Assembly: GCA_015039365.1 (NCBI GenBank)
Contig: WION01000001.1
Coordinates: 1-64,000 of the forward strand
From: Amanita rubescens
Taxonomy: Eukaryota > Basidiomycota > Agaricomycetes > Agaricales > Amanitaceae
Reading direction: 5' to 3'
DNA length: 64,000 nucleotides
Shown here piece after piece: positions 12,700-25,700 of this stretch. The notes under the pieces are model-generated. The model had not been told where the DNA came from. It did no database searches and saw only the letters and a list, made by a program, of their open reading frames with translations. Every line of letters begins with the position of its first letter. The stretch's first letter is position 1. Made by a program: the position numbers and the translations under genes.

Positions 12700-13510
12700 T
12701 GTCCGCTTTCTCTGCTAGGCAACACACCGCCTGTCGTGGTCTGGCTACAGCACAACGCTTTGCGCTAACTTGGCGAAAATTCCCTTCTCGGTTCATGTGA
12801 TGCTTATCGACACGCGTGGTTGCTATTGGACATTAACGCTTCCAGTGCTGCACCCCTTTGATGATGTATTCAAACGCATCAACCGACTCGCATATTCCTT
12901 TTCTCTTCGAACTCATTTCGGCTCTATGTATCGTGTTTTCCGATATCCTGATCCTGAGTCTTAAAGGGATGCTGCATGGTACAGAGGTGCTTGCTGCTTT
13001 TCAGAGTTGTGGGGTCAAAAGGCAAACACGTGTACTGTACTCCCGTATTCACAGGGCGTTTCCTGGTCCTGGCATCCTAATTAGGCAACATTCCGCCTCT
13101 ATGCGTGCGTCATAGCGCGGCGCTTGACGCTAACTTGGCAATAATTGCCTTTTTAGTGCGTGCTCTTATGGTCAACCAACTCGTGGCTGTTTATGCTGTG
13201 ATTGGTCCATCAACACTTCTGTACACCCTTTGATGTTTGTTGTTACTTGCGCATCAAACGGCGAACGCATCAAAAAACTCGGGGGTTCGACTATGGCCTT
13301 CGGCTTCATTCTGGTTCTATGTGGCTACGCGAGTTTCTCTGATCTCCGCATTGTTCTCTACTTACGCGCGCGCATTATCCCGAGCCTTAAAGGAATGCTG
13401 CACGTATGTCGCTTTTCAGCGTTCTATGGTCCAAAGACAACACGTGTTCTCCTTGGTTAATCACACAAATCACTGCGTACTTCCTGGCATCCTAATCAAG
13501 CAGGTCCTGT
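12700..13510. repeat. Diverged tandem repeat, about 0.4 kb unit
   Basis: Two adjacent units can be aligned by eye. AGGCAACA--CCGCCT, then CGCTAACTTGGC near 12717-12775, recurs at 13083-13140. CTTAAAGGGATGCTGCA near 12960 recurs as CTTAAAGGAATGCTGCA near 13388. CCTGGCATCCTAATTAGGCA near 13070 recurs as CCTGGCATCCTAATCAAGCA near 13483. A partial third unit may follow. The divergence indicates an old duplication. No coding capacity is shared between the units. Confidence 0.6.
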
Positions 13511-14558
13511 GCTGACCAATGAAAGCCCGAGCCGTTTGCTCACTGCTTGATTGCTGTTATCTTTGTGTCCCAAGTCTATCCGAAATGGGCGTTCAATGGT
13601 GCAAATGCGACGCTTTGCTCGACTCTTTCAGACCAACTCTGCGCCTCTGTTATGCGACATCCCTCAACGACGAAAGGAATAAATGCGTCGGGAGATGCAC
13701 TCAAGCGCTACATTCTCCTCCGCCTTGCTTTCTTGTCTGTGGCTCTCTGCATAAAATCGCGAAGCTGAACAATGGCGACATACAATACCATGCATTATAT
13801 AAATGCGCAGAATATGGGACTTGGAAGCAGCTCCCTAATGCAAGCCGACCAGTGCACCTCCATACCTTTCGAGACCCGTCACCGTCGCGGTCTTTGCTTC
13901 GCTGATATAAATGTGCGAGGAGTTCTCGTGCATGAAAACTGGCAACCCTTCAGAAATGATGTCATGCCAAAACGACACATTGAAGTGCTGCTCAAAGTTT
14001 GTACATTCGTTATTTGGTCTGTATCATTTCTGATTGAACGCATTTAGTGGCCAAGCAGTTACGATGGTATTCACTGCAAGATTAATATTAGCCCATCGAT
14101 GACTCTCGCGGAACTGGCTCTTGCACTTGTCGCTGAACTGCGAAGATATTATAAAAACGTGAGATATTTAGTTCTGTAATATTGTCACGGACTGACATGT
14201 GAATAGCCGCGATATAACTTTGCATTCCCAAGAGCGAGCTACGCGGTTAACAATGCGGTATTGATCTCATTGAACAGAGATCGTAATGGACTATGGATAC
14301 CTGAGCTCGAACTACCGTGATACTACTACGGCCAACTTTCATATTTGAGTACCCTTACATTATTACGTATGTTTATTTTAGACTGGGTGATGGATCTTGC
14401 ATGAGCAGGAGTGCGGACTTTCCCTATTGGGCTATTTGTTACTATTTGAATATTCCATTAATAGATTTGTCATGAAGCGAATTTGCGCCAGTAAAGAACG
14501 TTTCGTTCCATGAAGTTCTTTGCTGTCTTCTCGATTCTTACCCGTTCCACTACCTGAT
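13511..14558. other. Stretch before the SAMHD1-like gene
   Basis: No supported gene. The last 100 bases are the 5' flank of the gene at 14559. The frame of that gene is open back to about 14514, so an upstream leader exon cannot be excluded. Confidence 0.4.
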
Positions 14559-16854
14559 ATGCTCCGCCTTGGTGACGAATTAGAAGAATCGGCCATTGAC
14601 ACTCCCGCATCTATACCTAATTCTGCCATGAAGGATCCCATTCATGACCAGAGTAAGTAAACGTGTTACTGTAACCATCGCTCTTCGATTACTCACCTAC
14701 ATACATAGTCCCCGTCAGCCCTAAACTTAAATCGTTCATTGACACGTAAGAACAACTTGCGAAGCGCATATATGAATGTTAAACTTCCTCCAAGGCCTCA
14801 ATATCAACGTCTGCGTGATATCAAGCAGCTCGGAGTCTCGTATTATGTGTGGCCCGGCGCATCTCATAACCGGTTTGAGCACGGTCTTGGTGAGTGATAT
14901 AACGAAAAAAATTACGGATTTTTGAGAGATAAGGCGCATTTGTGCTATTCAGGTGTTGCATACCTTGGACGACTACTGGCCGAGCATTTACAAAAGAGTC
15001 AACCTGAGCTGAAGATCACAGACCGCGATGTGGATTGCGTTGAGATAGCGGGTTTGTGCCATGACCTTGGTCATGGGCCTTGGAGTCATTTCTGGGACGC
15101 CATGTTCATTCCACGCGTTTTGTGAGTCATCATGATCAACCGAACGTCTTTAAGGTTTTGACGTTGTCCCGCTAGGAAGGATTCTGATTGGAAGCATGAA
15201 GATGCGTCTGAAATGATGTTTGATTACCTCGTGGAAGATAACAACGTCACCATTGACCCCGAGGATGTCCGATTCATTAAGGCGTTAATTGCCGGGGACC
15301 CTTCAAAGTGCAGGTTAGACCAGCCTCGGTGACCTTGTCTTTGTCTTCTGATGATCTCTTTTTAGCCCGGAGGAAAAACAGTTCTTCTTTGATATTATCT
15401 CTAACAAACGCAATGGGCTGGACGTTGACAAGTAAGGTTATTTCCATCGGCTAAGTTGTGGGCTTAATTTAGACGTAGGTTTGATTACATTCAACGTGAT
15501 TCGCACATGATTGGAGAGCCGACGCACATCTCGCTTCGCCGGTAATCAGAATTATTCCCCACGCTCTCCCTTATTGACGCACATATGCGTTTCCAGTATT
15601 ATCTCCTCGGCTAGAGTGCTTAATAATCAAATATGCTATGACATCAAAGACGCTAATCAACTCTATGAAATATGCGCTACGAGGTTCAAATTGCACAAAA
15701 TAGTGTACAATCACAAAACTGGCAAGTCGCCTGTTTAAATATGTGTCATACTATTAACGAAAGTACGCAGCTAAAGCAATTGAATACATGATGCTGGACT
15801 TTCTTCTCTCTGCAAATCGATACATGCATTTCGCCGAAGATATGAAAGATCCTCATAGATATATTTTCTTGAACGATTCTCTGATCAATCGCATCGAAAT
15901 GTCTAAGGAACCTGTATGTCATTGCCCTCGCGTCTCGATTAGCTCGATTTTAAATTGTTTTTGATAGGAACTTGAGGAGGCGCGAGCCATCATCAAGCGT
16001 ATTCGCATTCGTGATCTCTACAAATGCGTAGACTTTATGGTGTTTGATTGGCCACATCGCGACATGTTCCGTGAGAACGTCACGCCTGAACGTATTGTTG
16101 TTGAAGCAAAGAAGGCGGCCCAAGCCCTTTTGAAGGAATCGATCAATAGGGCTATCGAACGGCGAGGCCCAGATGATAACGCCGACCACGAAGATTCATT
16201 TTCAATGGCCGACTTTCAATCTATAACGTCAAACGACGTGATTGTTGACTTCTCCACGATGCATTATGGAATGAAGGACAAGAATCCCTTGAACTCTGTC
16301 GAATTCTACTCCAAGCGCCATCCAAATAGTATTTAAACTCATTACGTTTTCACTAATCATGACTGACCCAAATTGCTATAGAGAGTGCCAAGGCAGAGCG
16401 AGGAAACTATTCCAACGTCATGCCCAACTGTTTTGCAGAAGTGGTTCTCAGGGTCTATACCAAGAATACCAACTACTTTGGGATCGTTCAGGCCGGTTAC
16501 CGAGCGGTTCTAGTTCAAATGAACGCGATGCACGAAGACGATAGCGCTGACAGCGCATTTGAGAATTCATTCCCATTGCCGGTTATCACCAACGCGGACC
16601 AAACACCGACTGCAACCGAGGGGCCTTCCACGCCTCGTCCGTTTTCGCGTAATAATAGTAGTATGACGTTTGGGACTGCGCCGTTTACCAATAATAGCTT
16701 CACCACTGTATCCCCGACGTTCAGACCTCCCAGTCCCAGTGCTGCGCATAAGAAACCGAAGAGCAAGAAACGGAGTAGAGAAAATGAAGATAAAACATCA
16801 TCGGACGACGGAGGAGCGGCATCGGTAAGAAGATCAAAAAGGGTGAGGGGGTAA
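14559..16854 (+). CDS. SAMHD1-like HD-domain dNTP triphosphohydrolase
   Basis: Eleven exons join in frame to 587 residues: 14559-14652, 14709-14745, 14795-14889, 14953-15121, 15176-15313, 15366-15431, 15479-15541, 15597-15721, 15771-15913, 15968-16328 and 16382-16854. In order they carry [38 protein letters not shown], the metal site [31 protein letters not shown], and [13 protein letters not shown]. These match the catalytic core of vertebrate SAMHD1, which cuts dNTPs to nucleoside and triphosphate. His, HD and Asp metal ligands are all present. The N-terminal SAM domain is absent. The Ser/Pro/Lys-rich tail ends [10 protein letters not shown], a likely nuclear signal. The intron after KTA uses a GC donor (15722). 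A poly-T run follows the stop at 16881-16897. Confidence 0.88.
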
Positions 16855-17087
16855 ACACTCTACCTTCCATTTCCACGGACTTTTTTTTTTTTTTTTTCGC
16901 AATCCACTTTGCACGTACATTCGTTCATTCTGACTGGCATTAGATTCCGGATGCACCGTCTGTAGCATACATTTCCGTCTGTTCTGCATTTATATATTAC
17001 CAAAAGTATGCTGGCTAATCGATATCCTTTCCGTGACTCCATTTCATAAACTATCAGCTAATATACACTTATACGTAAACGGCCCTA

Positions 17088-19378
17088 TTAAACAACTTGT
17101 CTAATCCGCATAGGTAGAAAAGCTCCAGATGCCCCTTCCAATTTCGGTCGAGGCAAGATCGCAACGTGCTTTCCCAGCTTTGTATCCGGCCCTTCAGGCA
17201 ACTCGAACCAGAAATTTCGAACCAGAACCGAAAGCGAAGCCTGTGATTGTTTTTTTAAAAAAAACGAGCGTTCATGAAAGCACAACCCCTCACCTTCAAC
17301 TCTGCCAATGCGAAACCTCTACCTAAACACATCCTCTGTCCATCAGAGAACGTGTACAAATGCCTATACCCGTGAAGATCTTTCGCGGGGTATGAGAGAT
17401 CGCTGAGCCATCGTTCCGGATTGAACTGTCTCGAATCTGGGCCCCAGAAAGCTTCTGAACGGTTGAAGAACATGAGGGGTAAGCCAATAATAGTTCCTTT
17501 TGGGATAAACAAAGAGTCGATTAGCTGTCCTGAGGCGGTTGGGATTGGTGAGCTCAGAGGGACTACGTCGTCTTCCGCTGCCTAGATCGGGATGAGTAAG
17601 ATTAGAGGGATGTTGAGGGATTGGGAACATACGAGTCTGGAGGATTCTTCTAGGGGTGGATGCATTCGCAATATTTCGTGTACGAATGCGTCGAGGTAAG
17701 GCAGTTCGGACCTTAGCTGTTCCCAAGATGGGTCGTCATGGGCGAATTGGCGAAGTTCCTCTCTAAGTTTGTGTTGGATTTTGGGATTACGAGCCAGTTC
17801 GACAAGAGACCACTGTTTTTTTGGTAGCATTAGCAAGGAGGTAGAGTTGACGAAGCTGTCTTACGCACTGAGAGACCGACTATACAGTTATCAATAACGT
17901 GTTAGCGTGGGTATAGAGAGGGAGGGTAATCGCGTGATTACCGGCTGTCGTTTCGTATCCTGGAACAAGTTGTGAGTAAGCGCTGATGATTGAAGTTCTA
18001 TAACGTTCTTTACCTGCTAGTAGGAACAGGTTCTGTTCGGGAAAAGTTGAACGTGTTTCAAACACAAGGAAGTTAGCGTTGTTCACTCACGATCTACACG
18101 TTCGTCAGGTCAAGTCGTCGCGATGGCAACGAAAGAAGGCTCACCTGCGCCACCACTTCATCCCGTGTTAGTTTCAGATCCGTATCAGACGACTCTCCCT
18201 TCACTAAGATACAAAGTTGCGTTATAAACGGTGTGAGGGAGACATCTAGGCTTACCGAGCATGCCGATGATTGAGCGATCCTTCATATCACCCGAACCTT
18301 GCTTCTCACTTCTAGAGTTGTCGAACAATTCGTTGGCTATCTCCGTAGTAACCTCATTCAACTTTGCGAACAACCTCATTCTTTTGATAGGGAGATTGAC
18401 AACTTGTGGAAATAGAGCACCCAAGGCGAACGTCAATCTTGATATGAATCCAGTGCCTGCACCGCCAAAAGCGCTGAATGCTTCCAAGACGGGAGATTGT
18501 TCACCATCTATGGACTTGAAATCGTGACCGAAACCGGCGATACCAATAGAGTCGAGTCTGCAAGGGTAATTTTTGAGAACGCTGTGCAACGGAATTTTGG
18601 TTTACTAACGTAATTCGGTTGAGCCTGTGGCAGTCAGAAACACATTGGTATTAATCACAAAACGAGTTAGACGCACCATTGGTGGATCTCAATGGTAACT
18701 TCAGAGTTTGATTCGAGAAGCGCATCCCAACAGGCTTTGACCTATGTTAAGCGTTAAGACACTAACGAGCAGACGAAATATGATAGGCGTGAACCTTGTA
18801 TGTCGAGTCGTAAAACACGCTGGTTACTCCGCTTAATGCAGCGTTGCTGAACGCAGGAGACGTAGTTCGCCGCTGTCTTTAGTTCGAATCAGGATAGACA
18901 CTTGGGACAAAATCCAGTCGAAACCCACCGCTTATGATCATCACCTTCAGACACTAACATATTCGGTCCAAACTAGTAGGATTGAGTTCAGCACAGAATG
19001 TTGCAGGATAAGACTCACGAATTTTGTCATCAGTTTCCTAAACAACGGCACTCCGACATACGTATACGTATCTTTAGCAAGGATGTGAGACATGGCTTTT
19101 GGGTCACAAATGACAACGCGGGTTCCGCTCATTGCTGTTGGGATTTTGTAGACGGCTCCATATTGGTTTGCCCATTGTTCATAAACTGCTGAACGATCGA
19201 ATGATTTGATAATTTCCGTAGATCTGCCGAAGAGTATGCTGGTATTGGATGGACCCTTGAGTGTAGCGAGGCGGGAAGTGGGCCGGTATAGTAGATATTG
19301 AATGAGCTTGGCTGAAGCGAGAAGGATGAAAGCGATGAGGACAATGTCATACGCTCGCAGTTTCGGTATGTCGGTCAT
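17088..19378 (-). CDS. Membrane-anchored cytochrome P450 monooxygenase
   Basis: Thirteen exons on the minus strand join in frame to about 531 residues: 19378-19019, 18972-18929, 18876-18795, 18741-18677, 18624-18610, 18557-18256, 18203-18145, 18032-18014, 17959-17942, 17879-17869, 17812-17633, 17581-17294 and 17240-17088. An N-terminal membrane helix (about residues 9-28, YDIVLIAFILLASAKLI) anchors it in the ER. The I-helix reads AGYETTA, the K-helix ExxR is EILR, then NPERW, then the haem loop FSDGQRMCLG with its thiolate Cys. HKRQRR is the usual helix-C region. Four internal exons are only 11-19 nt, clustered around the I-helix. The gene is intact. Substrate cannot be read from sequence; the class fits fungal secondary or xenobiotic metabolism. 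Confidence 0.92.
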
Positions 19379-19738
19379 TGCTAGCGCTGCGACCTACGTG
19401 GTGATTACAGCTCAATGAGCAGTTGATAATCATCTAGGCTGTGGGCCAAGTCTACTATGCCGCGTTACGCAATCGGCAGGCTTGGGAAGTCGGCAGTGCT
19501 CCCCCACTTTGTACCACTTCCTAAACTGATTTAGTACTTGATTACCATATCCACACACTTCATAAACTGATTTAGTACCTGATTAAAGATATTTCGAAGT
19601 TGAACGGGCCAGGTAAACGGCGAGATAGTCAAAAAGCTGAATGTCACGCCTAATGTCACTTTCTTGTCCTATTCATTTACGTAAACCGAAAAGACAATAT
19701 CTAAAGCTTTCCCACGATATTTCTGTACGCACATCGCA
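19379..19738. promoter_or_regulatory. Divergent promoter region between the P450 and URB1
   Basis: About 360 bases separate two genes transcribed away from each other, so both promoters must lie here. A near-direct repeat, AAACTGATTTAGTACYTGATTA, occurs at about 19523-19545 and 19564-19585. No other element is identifiable. Confidence 0.5.
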
Positions 19739-22700
19739 ATGAAAAGGTCGGCAAATGATGAACAAGAACGACCAAAAAAGCGCACAAAACTTCCATCGAC
19801 GAGCTCTTCTCAAACCACACAAAAATTTACCAATGCCGACTCAATCCGAACCACTTTGCGGGCACAGAATCTAGCACAAGGTACGAATGCATTGTCTGTA
19901 TACTTTCCAGTCTGATGCTATCATCCACGCAGGGTTGACTAATTTGAGAAATCAACTCACCATAAAACATAACGAGGCACTAATATCCTCACAAGATGAA
20001 CGGCTTTTACTCGTTCAGCAATGGCTAGGGGAAGAAGGCAGAGGTGCACAGGATATTTTTGATATCTGGGAGAAAACGAGCTCAGTACGTGAATTCAGAA
20101 CTGGATGCATGCGTGTCTGATACATGGGCAGAAAGATGCTACGTTGAACGCGTTGATAATCTCATTACTATCAGCTGTATTGTCACTAACGACTGTACAT
20201 TATACCTACCACGCCGTCGGTCATCCAATCTTGAAGACATTATTGTCGCCAACGTACATCCGCCGGCTGAACTCTTACATTGGTGGATTGAACAACGAGC
20301 TAATACTCGTATCGCTCAAATTGTACAATTGCTCGTCGACCTTCGCCGGAGGACGAGAGAGAAAGGCTGTCTTGGACGCTTTCCCTTGGGAATTAAAAGT
20401 ACGTGTCATTTACTTTCCCCGCCAACGCGTTATTGACATTCGGTAGTCCTTACCGAAGCTACTTAACATGCGACGTAGGGGCAAGTCTCCGGAAGCCGAC
20501 CCATTCATAAGACCAGGGTAAGGAATCACATTAAGCTTGTAATGCGGTCACTGATGTAGTACAGACATTAGAACGTTGTACATCACTTTCCTTCTCAGCT
20601 TCATACACGAAGATTCGTCCTCCAATATCAAAATATCATTCTTGGAGCATCACAGGGATGCGCTTCCGTCGCTTTTCAGAGGTCTTCAGCAAGATCACTA
20701 TGTGTTAATCAAAAAAATCCTGGAAGTTTGTTGGACGGGATTGTGGTCCGACCCAAAGATCAAAAGGACAGTTGAAAATCGGTCTATTCAACGAGATTAC
20801 TATAGGTCACGTAAGTTTATCTCGCTCCTGAGCTCTCCACACGGCTTCGACACTTTCTGACCAGCATCCGGCAGCTTATGAAACTTTACGACCGTGATAG
20901 GGCGGAAGACGAAGATTCCCTCATGCATCCCAGCAGACCTTGTACACCACTTTCTCCTCGGTATCTGTTCACGCCCGGGATTCGGAATATGTTTCAAGGA
21001 TAACGGTTGGTATCCCCGTGAGCAAGACCCCGACGAAAAAGTCACAAATGACTGATCCCGACTTTCCTGTCCAAAAAGGCAGCAAAATCTACAATAAAAT
21101 ACTCTCCAACGTGTTGAAGACCCTCAAGGTTAACGAGGACCCAAGACAACAAGAGTTAGCGCTAAGGATCATAGCCTCATGTCCAGAACTAGTAGCAGGG
21201 TGAATAATCTATGCCCAGCAACCCTTAACGTCATTTGCTCATAACATCTAAAACAGCTATTGGTCTGCAGCCGCTTTGACACTTGAGCCTCGACTTTCAT
21301 CCAAATGGCTAGCTAATATTGCCTTTTTCGGAAGTATCATATCACTTCCCGTACCCACGTCATCCTTCCTGTTGCTCACGGAGGATTCCCGGTCGTCGGG
21401 TTCATATCAACCCACGCCCCCAGCCTCTCCACGCAATTCTCGAAAACATCTTACCATCCGTAAACACAAAATCAAACTTCACCAAAGGGCTACAATCACC
21501 ATCATCCGGATTGGTACAACATTGCACCGCCCTCGCATTAACGAAATGTTTAATGAAATACGATCATGTCTTACAAACGTTCCGCAAGGTTGGTGCGGAG
21601 CTTGAAGAAGATGAAGAGGAAGGTCAATGGTTTAGGCGAATTAGGGATTTGGAAAAAGAAATTCGCCGGCGGGTGCCTGAGTTCCAGGTTATCGTGGCGT
21701 ATTCAACACGGTTCGGTTCATGATGCTGCTGCTGCTGCTGCTGCGGCCGCGGTTAATATTCAGGGCACGGATCAATTGAAAAAACCCCTGAATGCCACGA
21801 GGACCGCATTGCTTTCGGAGAGTGCCTTGAGACTGTTATGGATGTATCACCGTTGTTTACCGGCTTTGGTGGCTGAAGCGCGGTTTGATGTTGGGAAGTT
21901 GTTGCAACGGTTTTCCAAGGTCCCTTCACGGTCAGACGAAGATGAGGGAGAAGAAGCTGAAGAAGTTCCGAGGAGGATGCGGTGGAGAGACTTGGCCGAG
22001 TACGGCGTTTACATGTTCTTCGGCTGTTGAAAGAGAGTGATCAATTTACATGGACGGGCAAGCTATCAGGTAAGGATCATCTACACACGGCAGGTATATA
22101 TGTATCTGACTGACCGTCACAGTCGTAGGATCGTCGTCGTCTCAAAGTTACTTCCATATTCTGCTCAAATCTTTTGCAACTGCGGACATTACCGCAGAAC
22201 GAGGCGCGCTGTATGAACTTTTACAGCATATTCTTTCGCAAACTATTCTATGTCAAGAAGATGTTGACGAACCGTCTTTATGGTTGTCAGCTCTCCCGAC
22301 GACTCGCAGATCGACTGGCTCTATCTCACCCGATGGAGCGCTTTTGACAGACGAGGCTGAATCCGTCATTACCTTCCTCGATGACTGTGTCCAAAGATGC
22401 ATGAAGACACCTTATCGGTACATAGAAGAGTTGCAAGGAGTCGTAAAAGATGACACTGCCAATGACCACTTGGATCTTTACCCAAGTCCGCTACTCATGA
22501 CTGTCGTAGAACAGTTGAACGCAAAAGTAGGCGCTAAACTGCTCTCGCCATCGGACGTACTATCGCTCGCATCTTTCGTCCGCAAGCTCATCGTCAATCT
22601 CTCCATGAAAGTGTTCAACCTATCCCTTCTCCAATCCCTGTCCCTCAAAATTGACGGGATTCTTGCCAAAGATCGGCTTTTCTCCGAATATCCCACTCTC

Positions 22701-25700
22701 ACTGCTGCCGTTAGGCGTGAAGTTGGGATCTTGGAATCGTGTTTATTGCGGTTGGCGCGGGACGATTCTGAACGTATGCATGACTCGGTCTCTGTTTCGG
22801 GAGAGGTAGCAGACTTCCTTCGTGAAGTAGCCCAACTGTCTCCTCGTAAGCCCTCTTTTTTTTGATGTTTATGGAATTGAGTTCCTGATGTAGATGATTA
22901 TCTCTAGCGTCTTCTCCGATTGCATGCGCCAATGGGGCTTACGAACTTGTCGATTGGGTGAGGTTGGTTGGGGAGCCAATAGGCTTGGACGAAGTCAATT
23001 GTATCGTTGATGTCATCAAGGACTTCTATTCGCCCGCCATCTCTGCTGTCCATTGAAAATCTGGACCCGGCTGAACACAGCATATGGGGAGCAATCGATG
23101 TTGAAGAATACATGACGCAATTTCCTGGCTCGTAAGTGTCTTTATAGCGATATTGATCGATGTGCTCATCGGCTATCAGAATCTCGTTCCAGCTCTTGTA
23201 TCTCCATGCTGACAGGTCTGCGCTCTTGGACGAAGAACCGCGCACTCTCATTTCCCGAGCCTTGATGGGTTCCCCAACATTACCCAATATCAAGAGAGCG
23301 GTGGCATTTGATATCCCATGGATTAAAGTCGACAGCCTCAAAAGACGAAATGTGTTGCGCGTTGCTTTTACTTCTTACGAAGATTATGGAAGACGTATCG
23401 CACGTCTTATCGGCCAACGATATTGACGCGCTGAGAGAACAAATCTTCGCACAAGATGGGAATCTGAAGAGTTTGCATGTTATGCGGGACATCGCGGACT
23501 CGACTAGGGAAGGTAAGCCATTCCTCTCGCCAAAAGACATTCGGAAGTGCTTAAACACGATATAGCATTGAAGCAACTGGTACGGGTATCTCTTGAGCCG
23601 GTAACTGAGCGTAACAAAACGATCTCGTCTGATATATGCAAGTACTGGTTGAATGTGGTCAGAAACAGTTCGGATCTGTGTGATGCGGAGGTTTGTAGGG
23701 CGCTACTTTCCACCAAGGGCATTCTGTGATTAACAAAATCTCACTAGGTTCAAGCGGCCGCCATTTGGATTAACTACTTTCCGACATCGGAGCTTCTCGA
23801 CCTTGTGGATTATCTTGGTCGATCAGTGGAAGAAGTCCCTTCCCCAACGTGCATACATCTTCTCAATTATGTCCTTTCCGCTCTTCAACGGAACTGTGTT
23901 AACGATATCGGCCTTGCTGTTCATCTGAGAAAGAGGCTACCGCTACTATTCGCATTACTAGACGTCCTACAGGATCGCACGGCTTTGGACGACCTTATCG
24001 CGGCCGCTGTCGGGGGTTCATTGCCGCTCTATTCTCAATCTTTTCCTGATGCTAGTGATTCAACAACGCCTCTCGCGTCTATTGTTCGGATATCTGAGAG
24101 TCAATGGCGTCACGTCAGGGTATCTCTTCCGGATACCAGGGTCATCCAACATTTTCTCCGGCGAGAGACTTGGACAAGGTCCACCGTCACTATTCTATGC
24201 GCATTCTGCTATGAACGGGCTATCCGTCAAGAAACTTTTGCAGCGTGGCTCAAGACTGAAAAATGCAAGAAAGGGTCCCTCGAAGAATATCTTCCTGTTC
24301 TTGCTTCCCTTTTGGACAAAATGCAGGCAGATGGCGAAGAAATTTCGGATTCACACATTGATACGTTTGTTAGCTTATTTGGACCTCTCGTTCAGACTGT
24401 TCTGGACGCAGATTCTTCCTTTCACTATCGATCGACAGCTGCAAGATGTGCAGCATTGATGATCGAGCTAATCCCCGCGAAACTGGCAGATCTCTTATCC
24501 CATATATTGGACTTGGTTGAATCGTCGGACACCCGGGCTCTTACGCCTGACATACTTTCGCTGGCATCGAAAATTCATGAAAGGGCTCCTACCGCTGCTA
24601 AACGGACTATAACGGCTCTAGTGGAACGCGGCATGCAATATCTTGTTAGACAACTGAGCGACGACGATTATCTGTCAGGACCAATCGTCAAACAGCTTTG
24701 TAAGTCGGTCACTAAATCATGAAGGATATCTAATAATTCTATCAAGCTTCTTTGGTCAAGGTTGCTAAAGACGTCAAGGGACAATATCTGGAGACGCTGC
24801 TCAGCGTCGTCATTCAAAGCCATCTGAAGGACCGAGAAATTGTAGGTCTAGGTAACGTCGGCTTTGTCTTCGACTCATTTGAAGGTGAGTTCGTGGTCAC
24901 TCTTTTTGAAGCCTGTCGTTGATTTTGAATAGCCAGTGATCGTGAACCGATACTTGCAAAGCATCTTGCAGCATCCACAATTTCCCAGGTTGTGTGCTGT
25001 AAGTGGGGATAACGAGACGCGGGATGCGATCATAGATCTGCTGTTCGCTCTTTTCAATCTTCATCCATCGAACACATGTCAAGTGACGCATGTAGAACCA
25101 TTGGTTGACATCTATCGAGCTATGCTATCACCCTCAGATATAAAGCTTTATTCCATATTCCGGCTTTTCGAAGCAGAGCGGAAGTTATCGGTGACAGCCC
25201 TGTTCAGCAGGTGGTCGTCGAGCCCTTCAGCACCTTCGTCAAGTTTCCTTGAAGCCGTCCAGAGTTTGGATCCAAACATCGTCATGCGAACATGTCTTCG
25301 TTTTCCCAGCTGGCGCAAGTTGGAAGAGAAGCCGAAAACGGTCATCGACAATCACGATGCTCAACTGTATGATCCCCTGTTCCTGATTCTTATCTTTGGT
25401 AACATGATCTCCATGAATCCCCCCTCGACGGCAATCGCTTGGGTCGAGATGTTTCGGACGAACATAGTTAGCCTGCTAGTTCGATCCCTCTCATCTAAAG
25501 ATGCTAGCATACGAGAAATTACTCTCTGTCACCTAGCAGCACTGTGGAAATCGCTGCAAGTTAAGTCATCCAACTGATCCTGGGCTCGGGTACTTATGTC
25601 GTTTTAGGCCGTAGACATGCAGGAAAAGCCTTACGTTCTCTATATATTGGGTTTACTCAAGGATACGTATGCTCAACCTTCGGATGAGCAGCCCCAACGT

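Noticed and set aside
12717..12740. ACACACCGCCTGTCG, similar to the conserved 3' region of small-subunit rRNA
   Set aside because: Surrounding bases do not match rRNA and the word recurs degenerately in the tandem repeat; chance similarity.
21257..22069. Introns that would hide the URB1 frame breaks (for example GTACCC at about 21350 to CCCCAG at 21423)
   Set aside because: They would remove sequence that looks conserved and would require several weak donors in one exon; I kept the frame-break reading but cannot exclude some of them.
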